DNA of 64,000 bases from Ancylobacter pratisalsi (lineage in GTDB: Bacteria; Pseudomonadota; Alphaproteobacteria; Rhizobiales; Xanthobacteraceae), in contig NZ_CP048631.1 of NCBI RefSeq assembly GCF_010669125.1, positions 1 through 64,000 on the forward strand, written 5' to 3'. Shown here piece after piece: positions 52,291 through 61,232 of this stretch (the first letter of the stretch is position 1; every line of letters begins with the position of its first letter). The notes under the pieces were generated by a model. The model worked only from the letters and a program-made list of their open reading frames with translations, was not told the DNA's origin and searched no databases. The position numbers and the translations under genes are program-made.

Positions 52291-53373
52291 CTACAGTCCC
52301 GCGGCCTGTGTGAGGTTCACGCGGAACCGGTCGCGGCGGCGCTGATAGCGGCGGGTCATTTCGGCGGAGGTGTGGCCGAGTTGGCGTTGCACATACCGCT
52401 CGTCGACTTCGGCCGAGGAGGCGAGCCCGGCGCGCAACGAGTGACCGGAGAATTTCATCTCCCGCTCGCCTTCGGTGAGGTCGCCGCGCACACCGGCGGC
52501 CAGCGCCGCGCGCTTGACCAGCCGGGCGATCTCGCGGTCGTTGAGCCGTTCAGTGCCGACATCCGTGCCGCGGCCGGTCACGCGCCGGAACAGCGGGCCA
52601 TGGCCGATGCGCGCCAGCTTCAGCCAGGTCTGCAGCGCCGTGACCGGACAGGTGGCATCCGAGGAGCCGCGCCCGATTTCCACCTCGCGCCAGCCGGTTT
52701 TTCCACGCAACGTCACCACCATCCCCTTGTCGAGGATCTCGATCCAGCCGCGCCCATCCGGCGTCTGGTCGCGGCCGCAGTCCAGCCCGACGATTTCGGA
52801 GCGGCGCAGGCCGCCGGCGAAACCGATCAGCAGCATGGCGCGGTCGCGCAGGCCGCGCAGGGTTCCGCGTTCCAGGGTCTCCAGCATGGCGCGCAGGTCT
52901 TCGGGAAGCACCGCCTCCTTCTGCCGGGGCGGGGTGGCATGGGTGTTGCGGATGCCGGCGAGCACGGTGGCGATATGCCGGTCCTTGCGGTCGAGCGGCG
53001 TGCCGCGCTGGGCGTAGTTCCAGCCGATGGCCGAGAGCCGCCGCTCGATAGTCGCGACGGAACTCTTCTTGCCGCCGGGGAGAGCCGTGCCCGAGGCGCA
53101 TGCGGTGATGTAGAGCCCGACGAGCTGAGGGGAGGGGGGCAGCGGATCGAGGCCGTGGCGTCGGCACCATCCGGAAAAATGCGCCCAATCGCTGGCATAG
53201 GCGCGGCGCGTGTTCGCTGAACTCGCCGCCTCGACATAGTCCCGCGCACGATCGGTAAGTCGTTCGAGATGAGCGGGCAGGGCAGATGACGGCTGCACAA
53301 CGGGCGAGGGGAGGGGGCGGTCGGGCAGCTGATCCTTCGCCTCCGTGAACGGTCCCTCCGCGTCATTCATCAA
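52291..53373 (-). CDS. Tyrosine recombinase/integrase
   Basis: A 360-residue phage-type integrase. The N-terminal SAM-like core-binding domain is at about 40-140 (ANTRRAYASDWAHFSGWCRRHGL). The catalytic domain has Arg in FAGGLRRSEIVGLD, the His-x-x-Arg box SGHSLRAGLASS, and the C-terminal LGHTSAEMTRRYQRR with the catalytic His and Tyr. It may resolve plasmid dimers or integrate a cassette. No att sites were identified. It overlaps the downstream vapC by four bases and is flanked by two toxin-antitoxin modules. Confidence 0.92.
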   Translation of the reverse strand: MMNDAEGPFTEAKDQLPDRPLPSPVVQPSSALPAHLERLTDRARDYVEAASSANTRRAYASDWAHFSGWCRRHGLDPLPPSPQLVGLYITACASGTALPGGKKSSVATIERRLSAIGWNYAQRGTPLDRKDRHIATVLAGIRNTHATPPRQKEAVLPEDLRAMLETLERGTLRGLRDRAMLLIGFAGGLRRSEIVGLDCGRDQTPDGRGWIEILDKGMVVTLRGKTGWREVEIGRGSSDATCPVTALQTWLKLARIGHGPLFRRVTGRGTDVGTERLNDREIARLVKRAALAAGVRGDLTEGEREMKFSGHSLRAGLASSAEVDERYVQRQLGHTSAEMTRRYQRRRDRFRVNLTQAAGL

Positions 53374-53774
53374 TCGGCATCCCAGGGGTTGATGAAGGAG
53401 GCGCCGGTGTCTTCGAAATCCTTCACATTGCGGGTAACGAGGATGAGGTCGTGAACGATGGCGGTCGCGGCGATAAGCCCGTCAATGTCACCGCGCGGCC
53501 GGAGGGCGGCAATCCGCCCCCACTCGACCGAAATCGGATCGGTGACGGGAAGAATGCGGTCGGCATGATCGTGGCGGAGCTTGCGCAGCCATTCCGCGAG
53601 GTGACCGGCCGTCTTGGGATCGGCCTTCTGCTTCAGCGCAATGCCGCGCATGATCTCGCCGAGGGTCAGGGTGCTGAGATGGACGCTGAGCGGATCGATG
53701 CCGCGCAACCAGGCTATCGCCGGCCGTGAGCCGCGCCGGGCTTCCGAGATGACGTTGGTATCGACCAGATACAT
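53370..53774 (-). CDS. VapC/FitB-type PIN-domain toxin
   Basis: A 134-residue PIN ribonuclease: MYLVDTNVISEARRG, TLTLGEIMRGI, DIDGLIAATAIVHDLILVTRNVKDF and the terminal FINPWD, which is like the FitB subgroup. It is translated right after its antitoxin gene with a one-base overlap, and overlaps the integrase start, so integrase may be co-transcribed with this module. Confidence 0.92.
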   Translation of the reverse strand: MYLVDTNVISEARRGSRPAIAWLRGIDPLSVHLSTLTLGEIMRGIALKQKADPKTAGHLAEWLRKLRHDHADRILPVTDPISVEWGRIAALRPRGDIDGLIAATAIVHDLILVTRNVKDFEDTGASFINPWDAD

Positions 53775-54028
53775 CAGAGCGCGACGTCGCGGCTCGGAGC
53801 GCTGGCGCGCCGCTCAACAGCCTCGGCGAGGTCCGCGTCCCAGGCGGGGCCGGACAGCAGATCATCGACCAGGCTCGGCCGGCCGGCACGCAGCGTGTCG
53901 TAATCGGCGGCGGAGAGCACCACCGCCGCGCGCTCGCCGCGCAGGGTGACAATCTGCGGTCCCTCAGTGCGTGCTTTCTGCACCACGCGGGAGAACTGGT
54001 TCTTGGCATCCTGCAGCGGCCATTCCAT
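53774..54028 (-). CDS. Phd/YefM-type antitoxin
   Basis: An 84-residue antitoxin: EWPLQDAKNQFSRVVQKARTEGPQIVTLRGERAAVVLSAADYDTL, with a C-terminal toxin-binding tail. AGGAGC precedes the ATG. Its promoter region has a perfect palindrome just upstream. Confidence 0.9.
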   Translation of the reverse strand: MEWPLQDAKNQFSRVVQKARTEGPQIVTLRGERAAVVLSAADYDTLRAGRPSLVDDLLSGPAWDADLAEAVERRASAPSRDVAL

Positions 54029-54040
54029 CGCGCAAGCTCC

Positions 54041-54059
54041 TAGCTAGACTGTCTAGCTA
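54041..54059. promoter_or_regulatory. Likely operator of the second phd-vapC module
   Basis: TAGCTAGA-CTG-TCTAGCTA is a perfect inverted repeat with eight-base arms, 13 bases upstream of the antitoxin start on the minus strand. Confidence 0.65.
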
Positions 54060-54160
54060 TATAAGGGGCGGTTCGCCACCGTCAACGCCACCCATTCCCA
54101 TCCAAGAGGGGCGATTTCGGCCCGCTACCTCACCCGTCTCTATATAAAGAGTGAAATGAC

Positions 54161-54179
54161 CGATAATGCAACATTATCG
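54161..54179. promoter_or_regulatory. Palindrome upstream of DUF1403 gene
   Basis: CGATAATG-CAA-CATTATCG is a perfect inverted repeat in AT-rich sequence, 82 bases upstream of the DUF1403 start. A second, larger imperfect palindrome with TGCGTTTAT and ATAAACCGCA arms lies at 54207-54241. These may be operators, or partition or replication-related sites. Confidence 0.5.
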
Positions 54180-54260
54180 TTCATTCTCTGCGAACGACAG
54201 GGTGTGCGTTTATTGACTAAATTTATCGCATAAACCGCACAGATCGGCTACGCTGCTGCG

Positions 54261-55217
54261 ATGATTCCGGCCGCCAATCGCGCTCTCCCTGCCGTTCCCT
54301 CGCTGCCCGCTGTGCCGGGTTGGGCGCAGCCACGCGGCCGTGTCTCCAGCGATGTGGAAGCCGCCTTCATCGCCGGCGCAGCATTGAATTCATTGGATAA
54401 TCTGGTGCGGATCGCCCCGCTTTGGGCCGGCGCTTGGCGTCAACGGCTGGCCCTGAAATGTGCCGCGACGGCGGTCTCCATTGTCGGTCGCACCGAGGAT
54501 GAGGCGGCGTTGCGCGATGCCTGGTATTTGCGCCCCGTGAATGGCGATCCCGGGCCCGCCGGTCGAGTTTTCGAGGCCTGGAAGCGGCTGGCCAGCCGTT
54601 CGCCCGGGATCGACAGCGCCTCTCTCAAATCGACCGTTGGCTGGATGGGAATTCACGGGGGCGACGAGCTCGAGCCGCTGATGGAGCGGGTCGCCGCGCT
54701 CGGCCGCTCCAGCGAGCCAGCACCAATCGCCGCCGCCGCTATGGTCATTGAGGTGATGGCGATCCGCCCGGACGCCGAACTGCTCGGCTGGTGGCTTGCC
54801 GATCAGGTCGTGGCGCTGAAGCTGCGCTGGCCGCTGCCGGTGCCGCTCTTGGTGAGCCAGGCGCGCAGCAGCGCTTTTCGGGAGGAGGGCGGTCGCAGCA
54901 GGCGCATTCGCCCAGGCGAAGAAGGTTTTGAACGCGGAGTGTGTGTAGCTCTAGCGCAGGCGGCAGCCGAGGCCTGCCGGCTGGCCGCCGACATCGCGCC
55001 GCGCGCCGCCCGGCTTGAGGGCGCCGTGCCCAAACTGCGCGCCAAGGGGGCCGGGGAGGCGATAAGACTGTTGCTCGACGAGGATGCGGTGCCGGGCACG
55101 CTGCAGACCGCGCATTTGACCCGCTGGGGGGCGCGCCGGCTGTTCGAGCGTCTCGTAGCCCTGGATGCGGTGCGCGAGCTCTCCGGTCGCTCCGCCTTCA
55201 AACTCTACGGGCTCTGA
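54261..55217 (+). CDS. DUF1403 family protein
   Basis: A 318-residue protein of the DUF1403 family, known mainly from plasmids of Hyphomicrobiales. It is helical and alanine- and leucine-rich, with VEAAFIAGAALNSLDNLVR near residue 32 and a repeated helical pattern afterwards. No enzyme motif, signal peptide or membrane segment is seen. It lies four bases ahead of scpB, a pairing that I recall as typical, so a role with chromosome or plasmid structure proteins is suggested. Function is unknown. Confidence 0.78.
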   Translation: MIPAANRALPAVPSLPAVPGWAQPRGRVSSDVEAAFIAGAALNSLDNLVRIAPLWAGAWRQRLALKCAATAVSIVGRTEDEAALRDAWYLRPVNGDPGPAGRVFEAWKRLASRSPGIDSASLKSTVGWMGIHGGDELEPLMERVAALGRSSEPAPIAAAAMVIEVMAIRPDAELLGWWLADQVVALKLRWPLPVPLLVSQARSSAFREEGGRSRRIRPGEEGFERGVCVALAQAAAEACRLAADIAPRAARLEGAVPKLRAKGAGEAIRLLLDEDAVPGTLQTAHLTRWGARRLFERLVALDAVRELSGRSAFKLYGL

Positions 55218-55221
55218 CGTC

Positions 55222-55932
55222 ATGGCACGGCGCAAACCAACCCAGGAAGGTCTGGACCTCGAGCTGGCCGAGCTGCCGCCCGAGCTGCGCTGGCGCGAAT
55301 GGATGGGCCGGGTCGAGGCGGTGATTTTTGCCTCTCCGGAGCCGGTCGGTCGCGAGAGGCTGGCGTGCGTGGTCGGACGGGAGTGCAATCTCGATCTTCT
55401 CCTCGACGATATCCGTGCTGAGCTGGTGGGTCGGCCCTACGAGCTTGTCGCGGTTGCCGGCGGCTGGCAGCACCGCACCAAGAAGGGTTTTGCCGACGCG
55501 ATCCGCACCGCCACCGGCCTGGGCACGCAGACCCCGTCGCTGTCGAAATCGGACTCCCTGGTGCTGATGTGCATTGGCTTCTACCAGCCGATCACCCGCG
55601 GGGAGTTGGGTCAGTTTTTTGGCAAGGAGATCAGCCGCGATGTCATCGGCATACTGCGCCGGTTTGGGTTTATCGCGGCCGGTCCGCGCAGCCCAACCCC
55701 GGGCGCGCCCTACACCTATGTGACTACCAAGGCGTTCCTCACGCATTTTGGGCTGAACACGCTGCGCGATCTGCCCGACATGGAAGCGCTTGAAGACGCC
55801 GGGCTGCTGAGCCGGGACCGGCTGCTGGCGGGGGACTTTCCCTTGGCGCGGGACACTGCGGAGGAGGGGAGCGACGAAATGGAGGACAGCACTTTGGATC
55901 TCGGGGCGCCGGTCCTGACGGAGAATGATTAG
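55222..55932 (+). CDS. scpB: Plasmid-borne SMC-Scp complex subunit ScpB
   Basis: A 236-residue ScpB family protein. ScpB is the winged-helix (kite) partner in SMC condensin. RVEAVIFASPEPVGRERLACVVG and YELVAVAGGWQHRTKKGFADAI match the first winged-helix domain; LMCIGFYQPITRGELGQFFGKEISRDVIGILRRFGFI is the second. The start at 55222 is chosen because the upstream in-frame ATG lies within the DUF1403 gene. No scpA or smc gene is in the window, so it may work with the chromosomal complex or independently. Confidence 0.88.
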   Translation: MARRKPTQEGLDLELAELPPELRWREWMGRVEAVIFASPEPVGRERLACVVGRECNLDLLLDDIRAELVGRPYELVAVAGGWQHRTKKGFADAIRTATGLGTQTPSLSKSDSLVLMCIGFYQPITRGELGQFFGKEISRDVIGILRRFGFIAAGPRSPTPGAPYTYVTTKAFLTHFGLNTLRDLPDMEALEDAGLLSRDRLLAGDFPLARDTAEEGSDEMEDSTLDLGAPVLTEND

Positions 55933-56196
55933 CTCCGCTTTTGACTTTAAGCAGCCGATTATGGCGTCCGCTTTGAGATAACTGGAAAGCTAGCAAATGC
56001 GCCCAAAAACCGCTGCCGAATAGAATGTGTTTTCGAGCTGCCGACTACGACCGGTTTTGGGCGGTCTCCCGCCAGCCTCGGATCTGGCCCCAAAAACCCT
56101 GCCAAATTGATCATGCTTCCTCGAGTCTGTTGATTTCCGGGGAGAAGTGACCCTGGATTTCCACTGAGAAGACCCTCCCTGATGGTCGTCGGTTTG

Positions 56197-56991
56197 TCAG
56201 GTGACGGTCAAGTTCTTCGACTTTTCCTTTGTGGTTTTAGGTGGCTTTGCCGAGGAGTTCCGGAAGCGGAAGCTGTCATTGCCGGTCTCCAGGATGTGGC
56301 AGTGATGCGTCAGGCGATCGAGCAGCGCCGTGGTCATTTTTGGATCGCCGAAGACGCTGGCCCATTCCGAGAAGCTGAGATTGGTGGTGATGATCACGCT
56401 GGTACGCTCATAGAGCTTGCTCAGCAGGTGGAACAGCAAGGCGCCGCCTGAGGTGCTGAACGGCAGGTAGCCCAGCTCATCCAGAATGACGAGATCGCAG
56501 TGAGACAGCCGAGTGGCGATCTGCCCGGCTTTTCCCTGGGCCTTCTCCTGTTCGAGGGCATTGACCAGCTCGACTGTGGAGAAGAAGCGGACCCGCTTGT
56601 GGTGATGCTCGATAGCCTGAACCCCAAGCGCCGTTGCGATGTGGGTTTTTCCGGTGCCAGGGCCTCCCACCAGAACGACGTTATGAGCACCTTCCATGAA
56701 CTCGCAGCGATGGAGCTGGCGCACGAGCGCCTCATTGACCTCGCTGCTGGCGAAGTCGAAGCCGTTGAGGTCGCGGTAGGCCGGGAAGCGCGCCGTTTTG
56801 AGCTGATTGGCCCTCGATCGGACCTCGCGCTCGGCGGCCTCTGCCTTCAGCAGTTGCGACAGGATCGGCACGACGGCCTCGAAGGCCGGCGCGCCCTGTT
56901 CGGTCAGTTCACTGACCGCTTGCGCCATGCCGTGCATCTTGAGGCTGCGCAACATGATGACGATGGCGCCACTGGCCGGGTTATGACGCAT
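56197..56991 (-). CDS. istB: IS21 helper ATPase IstB
   Basis: A 264-residue DnaC-like AAA+ ATPase that assists IstA. It has Walker [12 protein letters not shown], Walker [14 protein letters not shown] and the C-terminal [24 protein letters not shown] signature. It overlaps istA by 11 bases. It appears intact, but cannot mobilise the element without a whole IstA. Confidence 0.95.
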   Translation of the reverse strand: MRHNPASGAIVIMLRSLKMHGMAQAVSELTEQGAPAFEAVVPILSQLLKAEAAEREVRSRANQLKTARFPAYRDLNGFDFASSEVNEALVRQLHRCEFMEGAHNVVLVGGPGTGKTHIATALGVQAIEHHHKRVRFFSTVELVNALEQEKAQGKAGQIATRLSHCDLVILDELGYLPFSTSGGALLFHLLSKLYERTSVIITTNLSFSEWASVFGDPKMTTALLDRLTHHCHILETGNDSFRFRNSSAKPPKTTKEKSKNLTVT

Positions 56992-58048
56992 GGCGCGCCT
57001 CCTTGGTCCGCCGCAAGACGTCGTAGCGTTCGACGTTGGCTTGCGGCTCAGTGGTCAAAGTGAGAGCAGAAGGAGGGTCCACGGTCGGCGTTAATAGCGC
57101 GGTGCCATCGATCAGGCGGTGCAGCAGATTGAGAATGTGGGTCTTGGTCGGCACGCCGGCCTTGAGCGCCATCTCGACGGCTGTGAGCACCACCTGCTCA
57201 TCATGCTGGAGAACCAGCGACAGGATCTCCACCATCTCGCGGTCGCCACCCGGTGTCTTGAGCAGATGCTGCTGCAGGGATCGGAAGGCTGGTGGCATCT
57301 GCGCGAAGGGAGCGCCATTGCGCAGGGCACCGGGTTTGCGCTGTACCACGGTGAGATAGTGCCGCCAGTCGTACACGGTCTGGGTTGGACGGCCGTGAGA
57401 GCGTGCAAAGACCCGGCGATGCTCGCAAACGGCTTGCCCTTCCGCGACCACGACGATGCGGTCGGGATAGACGCGAAGGCTGACCGGCCGGTTGGCGAAC
57501 GAGGCCGGCACGCTGTAGCGATTGCGCTCCAGATGCACCAGGCAGGTTGGAGAGACCCGCTTGGCATGTTCGACAAAGCCGTCGAAGGGACGCGGCATCG
57601 CCATCAGGTGCCGCACCTCCTCAGCCCATACCTCGGCGATCGTGCCGGGCTGCGAACCGTGCCCGGTCTGCGACCACCACTCCCGGCATCGCATCTCCAG
57701 CCAGTCGTTCAGAACCTCCAGAGAAGATACGTTCGGCGTCGGCTGCCAGAGCCGATGGCGGGCATCCTGTACGTTCTTCTCGATCTGTCCCTTCTCCCAG
57801 CCTGAGGCAGGATTGCAGAACTCGGCCGCGAACAGGAAGTGGCTCACCATGGCCGCGAAGCGGATATTGACCTGGCGCTGCTTACCGCGCCCGACCTTAT
57901 CGACCGCCGTCCTCATATTGTCGTAGATGCCCCGCTGCGGCACGCCGCCCAGCACCCGGAAGGCGTGGTTATGCGCGTCGAACAGCATCTCATGGGTCTG
58001 CAGCAGATAGGCTCGAAGTGGCCTGCTGCCGGTTCTGTGGACACGAGG

Positions 58049-58909
58049 TTAAGCTAATTTGGCTCGCTCCTCGAACTCGACGGGGCTGAGATAGCCCAAT
58101 GTCGAGTGCCTGCGCCGGCGATTGTAGAAGCGCTCGATGTAGTCGAACACGTCGGCCCTGGCATCATCCCTCGTCCTGTAGACCTTGCGGGCTGTCCGCT
58201 CGGTTTTCAGCGACGAGAAGAAGCTCTCCATCGCAGCATTGTCCCAGACGTTGCCCGATCGGCTCATCGAGCAGGTGATGCCGTGGTCAGCCATCAGTCG
58301 CTGGAACTGCTCGCTCGTATATTGGCTGCCCTGGTCGGAGTGATGCAGCAGGCTGTCCGGCTTGCCGCGGCGCCAGATCGCCATAATGAGGGCATCGGTG
58401 ACGAGCTGCGCCGTCATCTCTGCCTTCATCGCCCAGCCGACGACACGTCGTGAGAACAGGTCGACGACGGCGGCAACGTAGAGCCAGCCCTCCGCGGTCC
58501 AGATATAGGTGAAGTCCGCCACCCATTTCTGGTTCGGGGCCGAGGCCTCGAAGGCGCGGTCGAGCAGATTGTCAGACGCGGCTGCCCGCACGCCGACATC
58601 CTTCGGCAACCCACGACGGCGCGGCCGGGCTCGCAACCCACGCTCCCGCATGATCCGTTCAACCCGATGCAGCCCGCAGGAGAGCCCTTCCGCCAGCACA
58701 TCGTGCCAGACCCGTCGTGCACCATAGGTCCGATCGCTGCTCTTGAAGCTCCGGTCGACCGCCGTCGCGAGCACGTCATCATGCCGGGCATGCGCACTGG
58801 GGCTGCGATTGAGCCAGGCATGAAAGCCCGACCGCGAGACATCCAGAGCGTCGCATAGCCATGCCACCGGCCAGATGCTCCGGTGCTTCGCGATGAAGGC
58901 GAACTTCAT
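58049..58909 (-). CDS. IS3-family transposase OrfB
   Basis: A 286-residue DDE integrase-like protein. The triad lies in KWVADFTYIW, LLHHSDQGSQY and DNAAMESFFSSLK, with the final RRRRHSTLGYLSPVEFE typical of IS3. It starts within the end of orfA. In the related elements the active transposase is an OrfAB fusion made by a -1 frameshift, and the frame of orfB is -1 relative to orfA here. It has no break. Confidence 0.95.
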   Translation of the reverse strand: MKFAFIAKHRSIWPVAWLCDALDVSRSGFHAWLNRSPSAHARHDDVLATAVDRSFKSSDRTYGARRVWHDVLAEGLSCGLHRVERIMRERGLRARPRRRGLPKDVGVRAAASDNLLDRAFEASAPNQKWVADFTYIWTAEGWLYVAAVVDLFSRRVVGWAMKAEMTAQLVTDALIMAIWRRGKPDSLLHHSDQGSQYTSEQFQRLMADHGITCSMSRSGNVWDNAAMESFFSSLKTERTARKVYRTRDDARADVFDYIERFYNRRRRHSTLGYLSPVEFEERAKLA

Positions 58910-59196
58910 ATCGCTTCCCTCGCGAAGAAGGCTGCGGCCTTTTTTAAGATGTCGCGCTCCGCCTTCAGCTTGGCCACTTCCCTGCGCAGCCGGTCAATCT
59001 CGAGCTGCTCGGGCTTCATCTGACCCTGCCCGGGAAAGGCATGCTGAGGATCCGCCTTAGCCTCGCGAACCCATTTACGCAGCACGTTCTCGTGCACATC
59101 CAGGTCGCGGGCAGCCTGCGCAACGGCAACGCCCCGATCCTTCACCAATCTCACAGCCTCAAGCTTGAACTCGCGGCTGAACCTCCGTCGTTGCAT
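58906..59196 (-). CDS. IS3-family OrfA
   Basis: A 96-residue protein with a helix-turn-helix (RRRFSREFKLEAVRLVKD, AQAARDLDVHENVLRKWV) and a C-terminal leucine-zipper-like segment (LEIDRLRREVAKLKAERDILKKAAA). The run of six A then G on the minus strand (58940-58945) near its 3' end is a typical A6G slippery site for making OrfAB. Confidence 0.93.
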   Translation of the reverse strand: MQRRRFSREFKLEAVRLVKDRGVAVAQAARDLDVHENVLRKWVREAKADPQHAFPGQGQMKPEQLEIDRLRREVAKLKAERDILKKAAAFFAREAI

Positions 59197-59926
59197 TCCC
59201 GCTCTCCAGTCCCGTTGAACACCTTATCTCGGTGTCCACGAAACCGGCAGCAGGCCAAAGTGTGAAGGCACGGCTGTAGGACAGCTTGGCGTGAGCGACC
59301 TGCAGCTTGGTGCGCTCGCCGGCAATGATCGCCCAGTCCTCGGACCAATCGAACTGGAAGGCCTCGCCCGGGACAAACGCCAGGGGCACAAAGGTGCCGC
59401 GGCCAGAGATGTGCTGCTCGCGCTGCCGAGCGGCCTTCCAGTCACGGGCAAAAGCTGCAACCCGATTATACGAGCCCTCATAGCCGAGAGCCATCAGATC
59501 GGCATGCAGCTGCCCGATGGTGCGTTTCTGCTTGCGTGTTTTGCCGCTCTCGACCCGCAGCATGGCCGAGAGCTTATCCGCATAGGGATCGAGTTTGCTC
59601 GCCCGCTCCGGAACCTGAAACCGCGGCTCTACGCTATCCGCGCGCAGATACTTGCGAACCGTGTTCCTCGAGAGCCCGGTCCGCCGGGCGATCTCCCGGA
59701 TCGAGAGTTGGTCCCGGCGATGCCAGCGCCGCATGACGCTCAATAACTCCATGTCGATCACTCCAAGGCCTCCCGCGCACATGGCGAGAGACAGTGAAAA
59801 CATGGGTCAATTCTCGATGGAAAAATCGCCGCCTAAAGGGTCAAATCTAAATGGAAATCAACACTAACTGCTTTTGGATGAGCAGAGCAGACTAGCCGCC
59901 GTTGGCCCCACCCCATCATGACACCC

Positions 59927-59960
59927 TTGACAATATGTTTGCTTCCTAACATTATTGTCA
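59927..59960 (+). promoter_or_regulatory. marR promoter with overlapping operator
   Basis: TTGACA (59927-59932), 17 bases, CATTAT (59950-59955) form a good sigma-70 promoter. The inverted arms TGACAAT (59928-59934) and ATTGTCA (59954-59960) overlap both boxes, as expected for MarR autorepression. The start point seven bases after the -10 box would be at the A of the ATG at 59962. Confidence 0.72.
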
Positions 59961-59961
59961 G

Positions 59962-60420
59962 ATGGCTAACAAGATTGATGGTCCTGAACACGCTTCGGTG
60001 GGGGCTTGGGCAAAACGGTGCTACTTCGCCGGACGCGCGATGATGGAGGACACCCTCCGGTCTCATGGTCTGGGCGCTACGCAATGGTATGTCTTGCATC
60101 AGCTCGCCCAAGTCGGGCCGACGATGCAGCGTGAACTGGTGCGATTGCTGCAGATCGAGCGCGCGACGGTGAGCACCATTGTCGGAACGCTCGTCCGAAA
60201 GGGCCTAGTCGAACAGGTCCCGGATGCCGTCGATCAGCGCCAGAAACTGCTTCGCCTGACGCTGGCGGGCAAGACGCTGTGGGGCGAACTGCCCGATCTG
60301 GGCTTCATCCATGACGCGGCGTTTGCTGGCTTTTCCGAAGCCGACATCGAGATTACGGCGCGGGTGCTCAAAGCGGCAACCGAGCGCCTCAATCAACGAT
60401 TGAAAGGAGAACAGGCATGA
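59962..60420 (+). CDS. MarR-family regulator
   Basis: A 152-residue winged-helix repressor. The DNA-binding domain has LGATQWYVLHQLAQVGPTMQ, LVRLLQIERATVSTIVGTLVRKGLVEQVPDAVDQRQKLLRLT, as in MarR. It overlaps the epimerase gene by four bases (ATGA), so the pair forms an operon, and the repressor likely senses a small molecule that the second enzyme handles. It directly abuts its own promoter palindrome. Confidence 0.92.
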   Translation: MANKIDGPEHASVGAWAKRCYFAGRAMMEDTLRSHGLGATQWYVLHQLAQVGPTMQRELVRLLQIERATVSTIVGTLVRKGLVEQVPDAVDQRQKLLRLTLAGKTLWGELPDLGFIHDAAFAGFSEADIEITARVLKAATERLNQRLKGEQA

Positions 60421-61232
60421 CAATCCTCGTGACCGGCGCGACCGGATTGGTCGGTGAGCGCTTGTTGCCGCGCCTCGCGGAGGCTGGAGTGGACTGCCGC
60501 GCCTTGGTTCGCCGCGGCAGGGATGTTCCCGCTGGGATAGTGGCCGTCGAAGGCGACCTCTTCGATCCGGCATCGCTGGCGCACGCTGTCGATGGAGTTT
60601 CGGCGATCATCCATCTGGCGGCGGTGTTTCGCACGCAGGACACCGACCTGATCTGGAAAAGCAATCTGGAGGGCACGCGCAGCCTGATTGCAGCGGCACA
60701 GGCCCATGCCCCCAAGGCACGCTTCATCATGTCGAGCACTTCCAACGTTTACAACAGAAACACCTCACATCCGGGATGCGAAACGGATGCGGTCGAACCG
60801 GAACAGGCGTATCCGGCCAGCAAGGTCGCGGCGGAGAAGGCGCTACGCGAAAGCGGCCTGAACTGGTCGATCCTTAGGTTCCCTTTCGTCTATGGCGATG
60901 GCGACGGCCATCTGGAAATGTTGCCAAAGCATGTGGCGGCCTTCGGATTCCATCCTGCCAATCGAATGAGCACGATACATCATCGCGACATCGCGACCGC
61001 GACGAACCTAGCGTTGGCCGGGGCGTTCGACGGTCGCATCGTCAACATCTCTGACGAAGCGCCCACTACAATCTACGAGCTGGTCAGGCTCGTCGGCGAA
61101 ACGATGGCCTCGTCATCCGAACCAATGCAGAACCCTTGGCATCTTCATATCGACGCTTCGCTTTCACGTAGTCTTGGCTTTCAATCGACGGTGAGGACTG
61201 TTTATCAAGCGGCGCAGGACGGGATACTTTGA
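60417..61232 (+). CDS. NAD(P)-dependent epimerase/dehydratase-type SDR
   Basis: A 271-residue extended short-chain dehydrogenase. It has the glycine-rich GATGLVG (7-13), GDLFDPASL, the Ser in MSSTSNVYN and the active YPASKVAAEK (Tyr and Lys). LRFPFVYGDGDGHL follows. Similar proteins act on sugars, flavonoids or aldehydes; the substrate is unknown. A 279-base gap without a gene follows. Confidence 0.88.
   Translation: MTILVTGATGLVGERLLPRLAEAGVDCRALVRRGRDVPAGIVAVEGDLFDPASLAHAVDGVSAIIHLAAVFRTQDTDLIWKSNLEGTRSLIAAAQAHAPKARFIMSSTSNVYNRNTSHPGCETDAVEPEQAYPASKVAAEKALRESGLNWSILRFPFVYGDGDGHLEMLPKHVAAFGFHPANRMSTIHHRDIATATNLALAGAFDGRIVNISDEAPTTIYELVRLVGETMASSSEPMQNPWHLHIDASLSRSLGFQSTVRTVYQAAQDGIL

Larger units (their letters stand above)
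58019..59257 (-). mobile_element. IS3-family insertion sequence, 1239 bp
   Basis: Inverted terminal repeats of 26 bases with two mismatches start TGGCCTGCTGCC at 58019 and end with its complement at 59257. A 3-bp target duplication (AAG) flanks the element (58016-58018 and 59258-59260). It holds orfA and orfB with a slippery A6G between. It is apparently complete. Confidence 0.92.
56981..59752 (-). pseudogene. istA: IS21 transposase istA, split by an IS3-family insertion
   Basis: The N-terminal part runs 59752 down to the insertion at 59258 (MELLSVMRRWHRRDQLSIRE, NTVRKYLRADS, and the DDE-domain start FQFDWSEDWAII). The C-terminal part continues from 58018 down to 56981 (LLQTHEMLFDAHNHAFRV, GIYDNMRTAVDKV, then EKNVQDARHRLWQ). 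Joining the two flanks and dropping one AAG restores one frame, reading SRAFTLRAYLLQTHEML. The gene was therefore intact before the insertion. The separate C-terminal frame starting at 57988 is unlikely to be a functional protein. Confidence 0.9.
56128..59863 (-). mobile_element. IS21-family element, interrupted by an IS3-family insertion
   Basis: Terminal repeats TGTTGATTTCC at 56128 and GGAAATCAACA ending 59863 bound the element. Internal GATTTCC...GAGAA...GACCC repeats near both ends resemble IS21 transposase sites. Removing the nested element (1239 bases plus a 3-base duplication) gives about 2.49 kb, normal for IS21. No target duplication flanks it (left CGAGTC, right CTAACT), suggesting later rearrangement. 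Confidence 0.85.

Noticed and set aside
56981-57988. Separate functional IS21 transposase gene
   Set aside because: It is only the C-terminal part of istA, displaced by the nested IS3 element.
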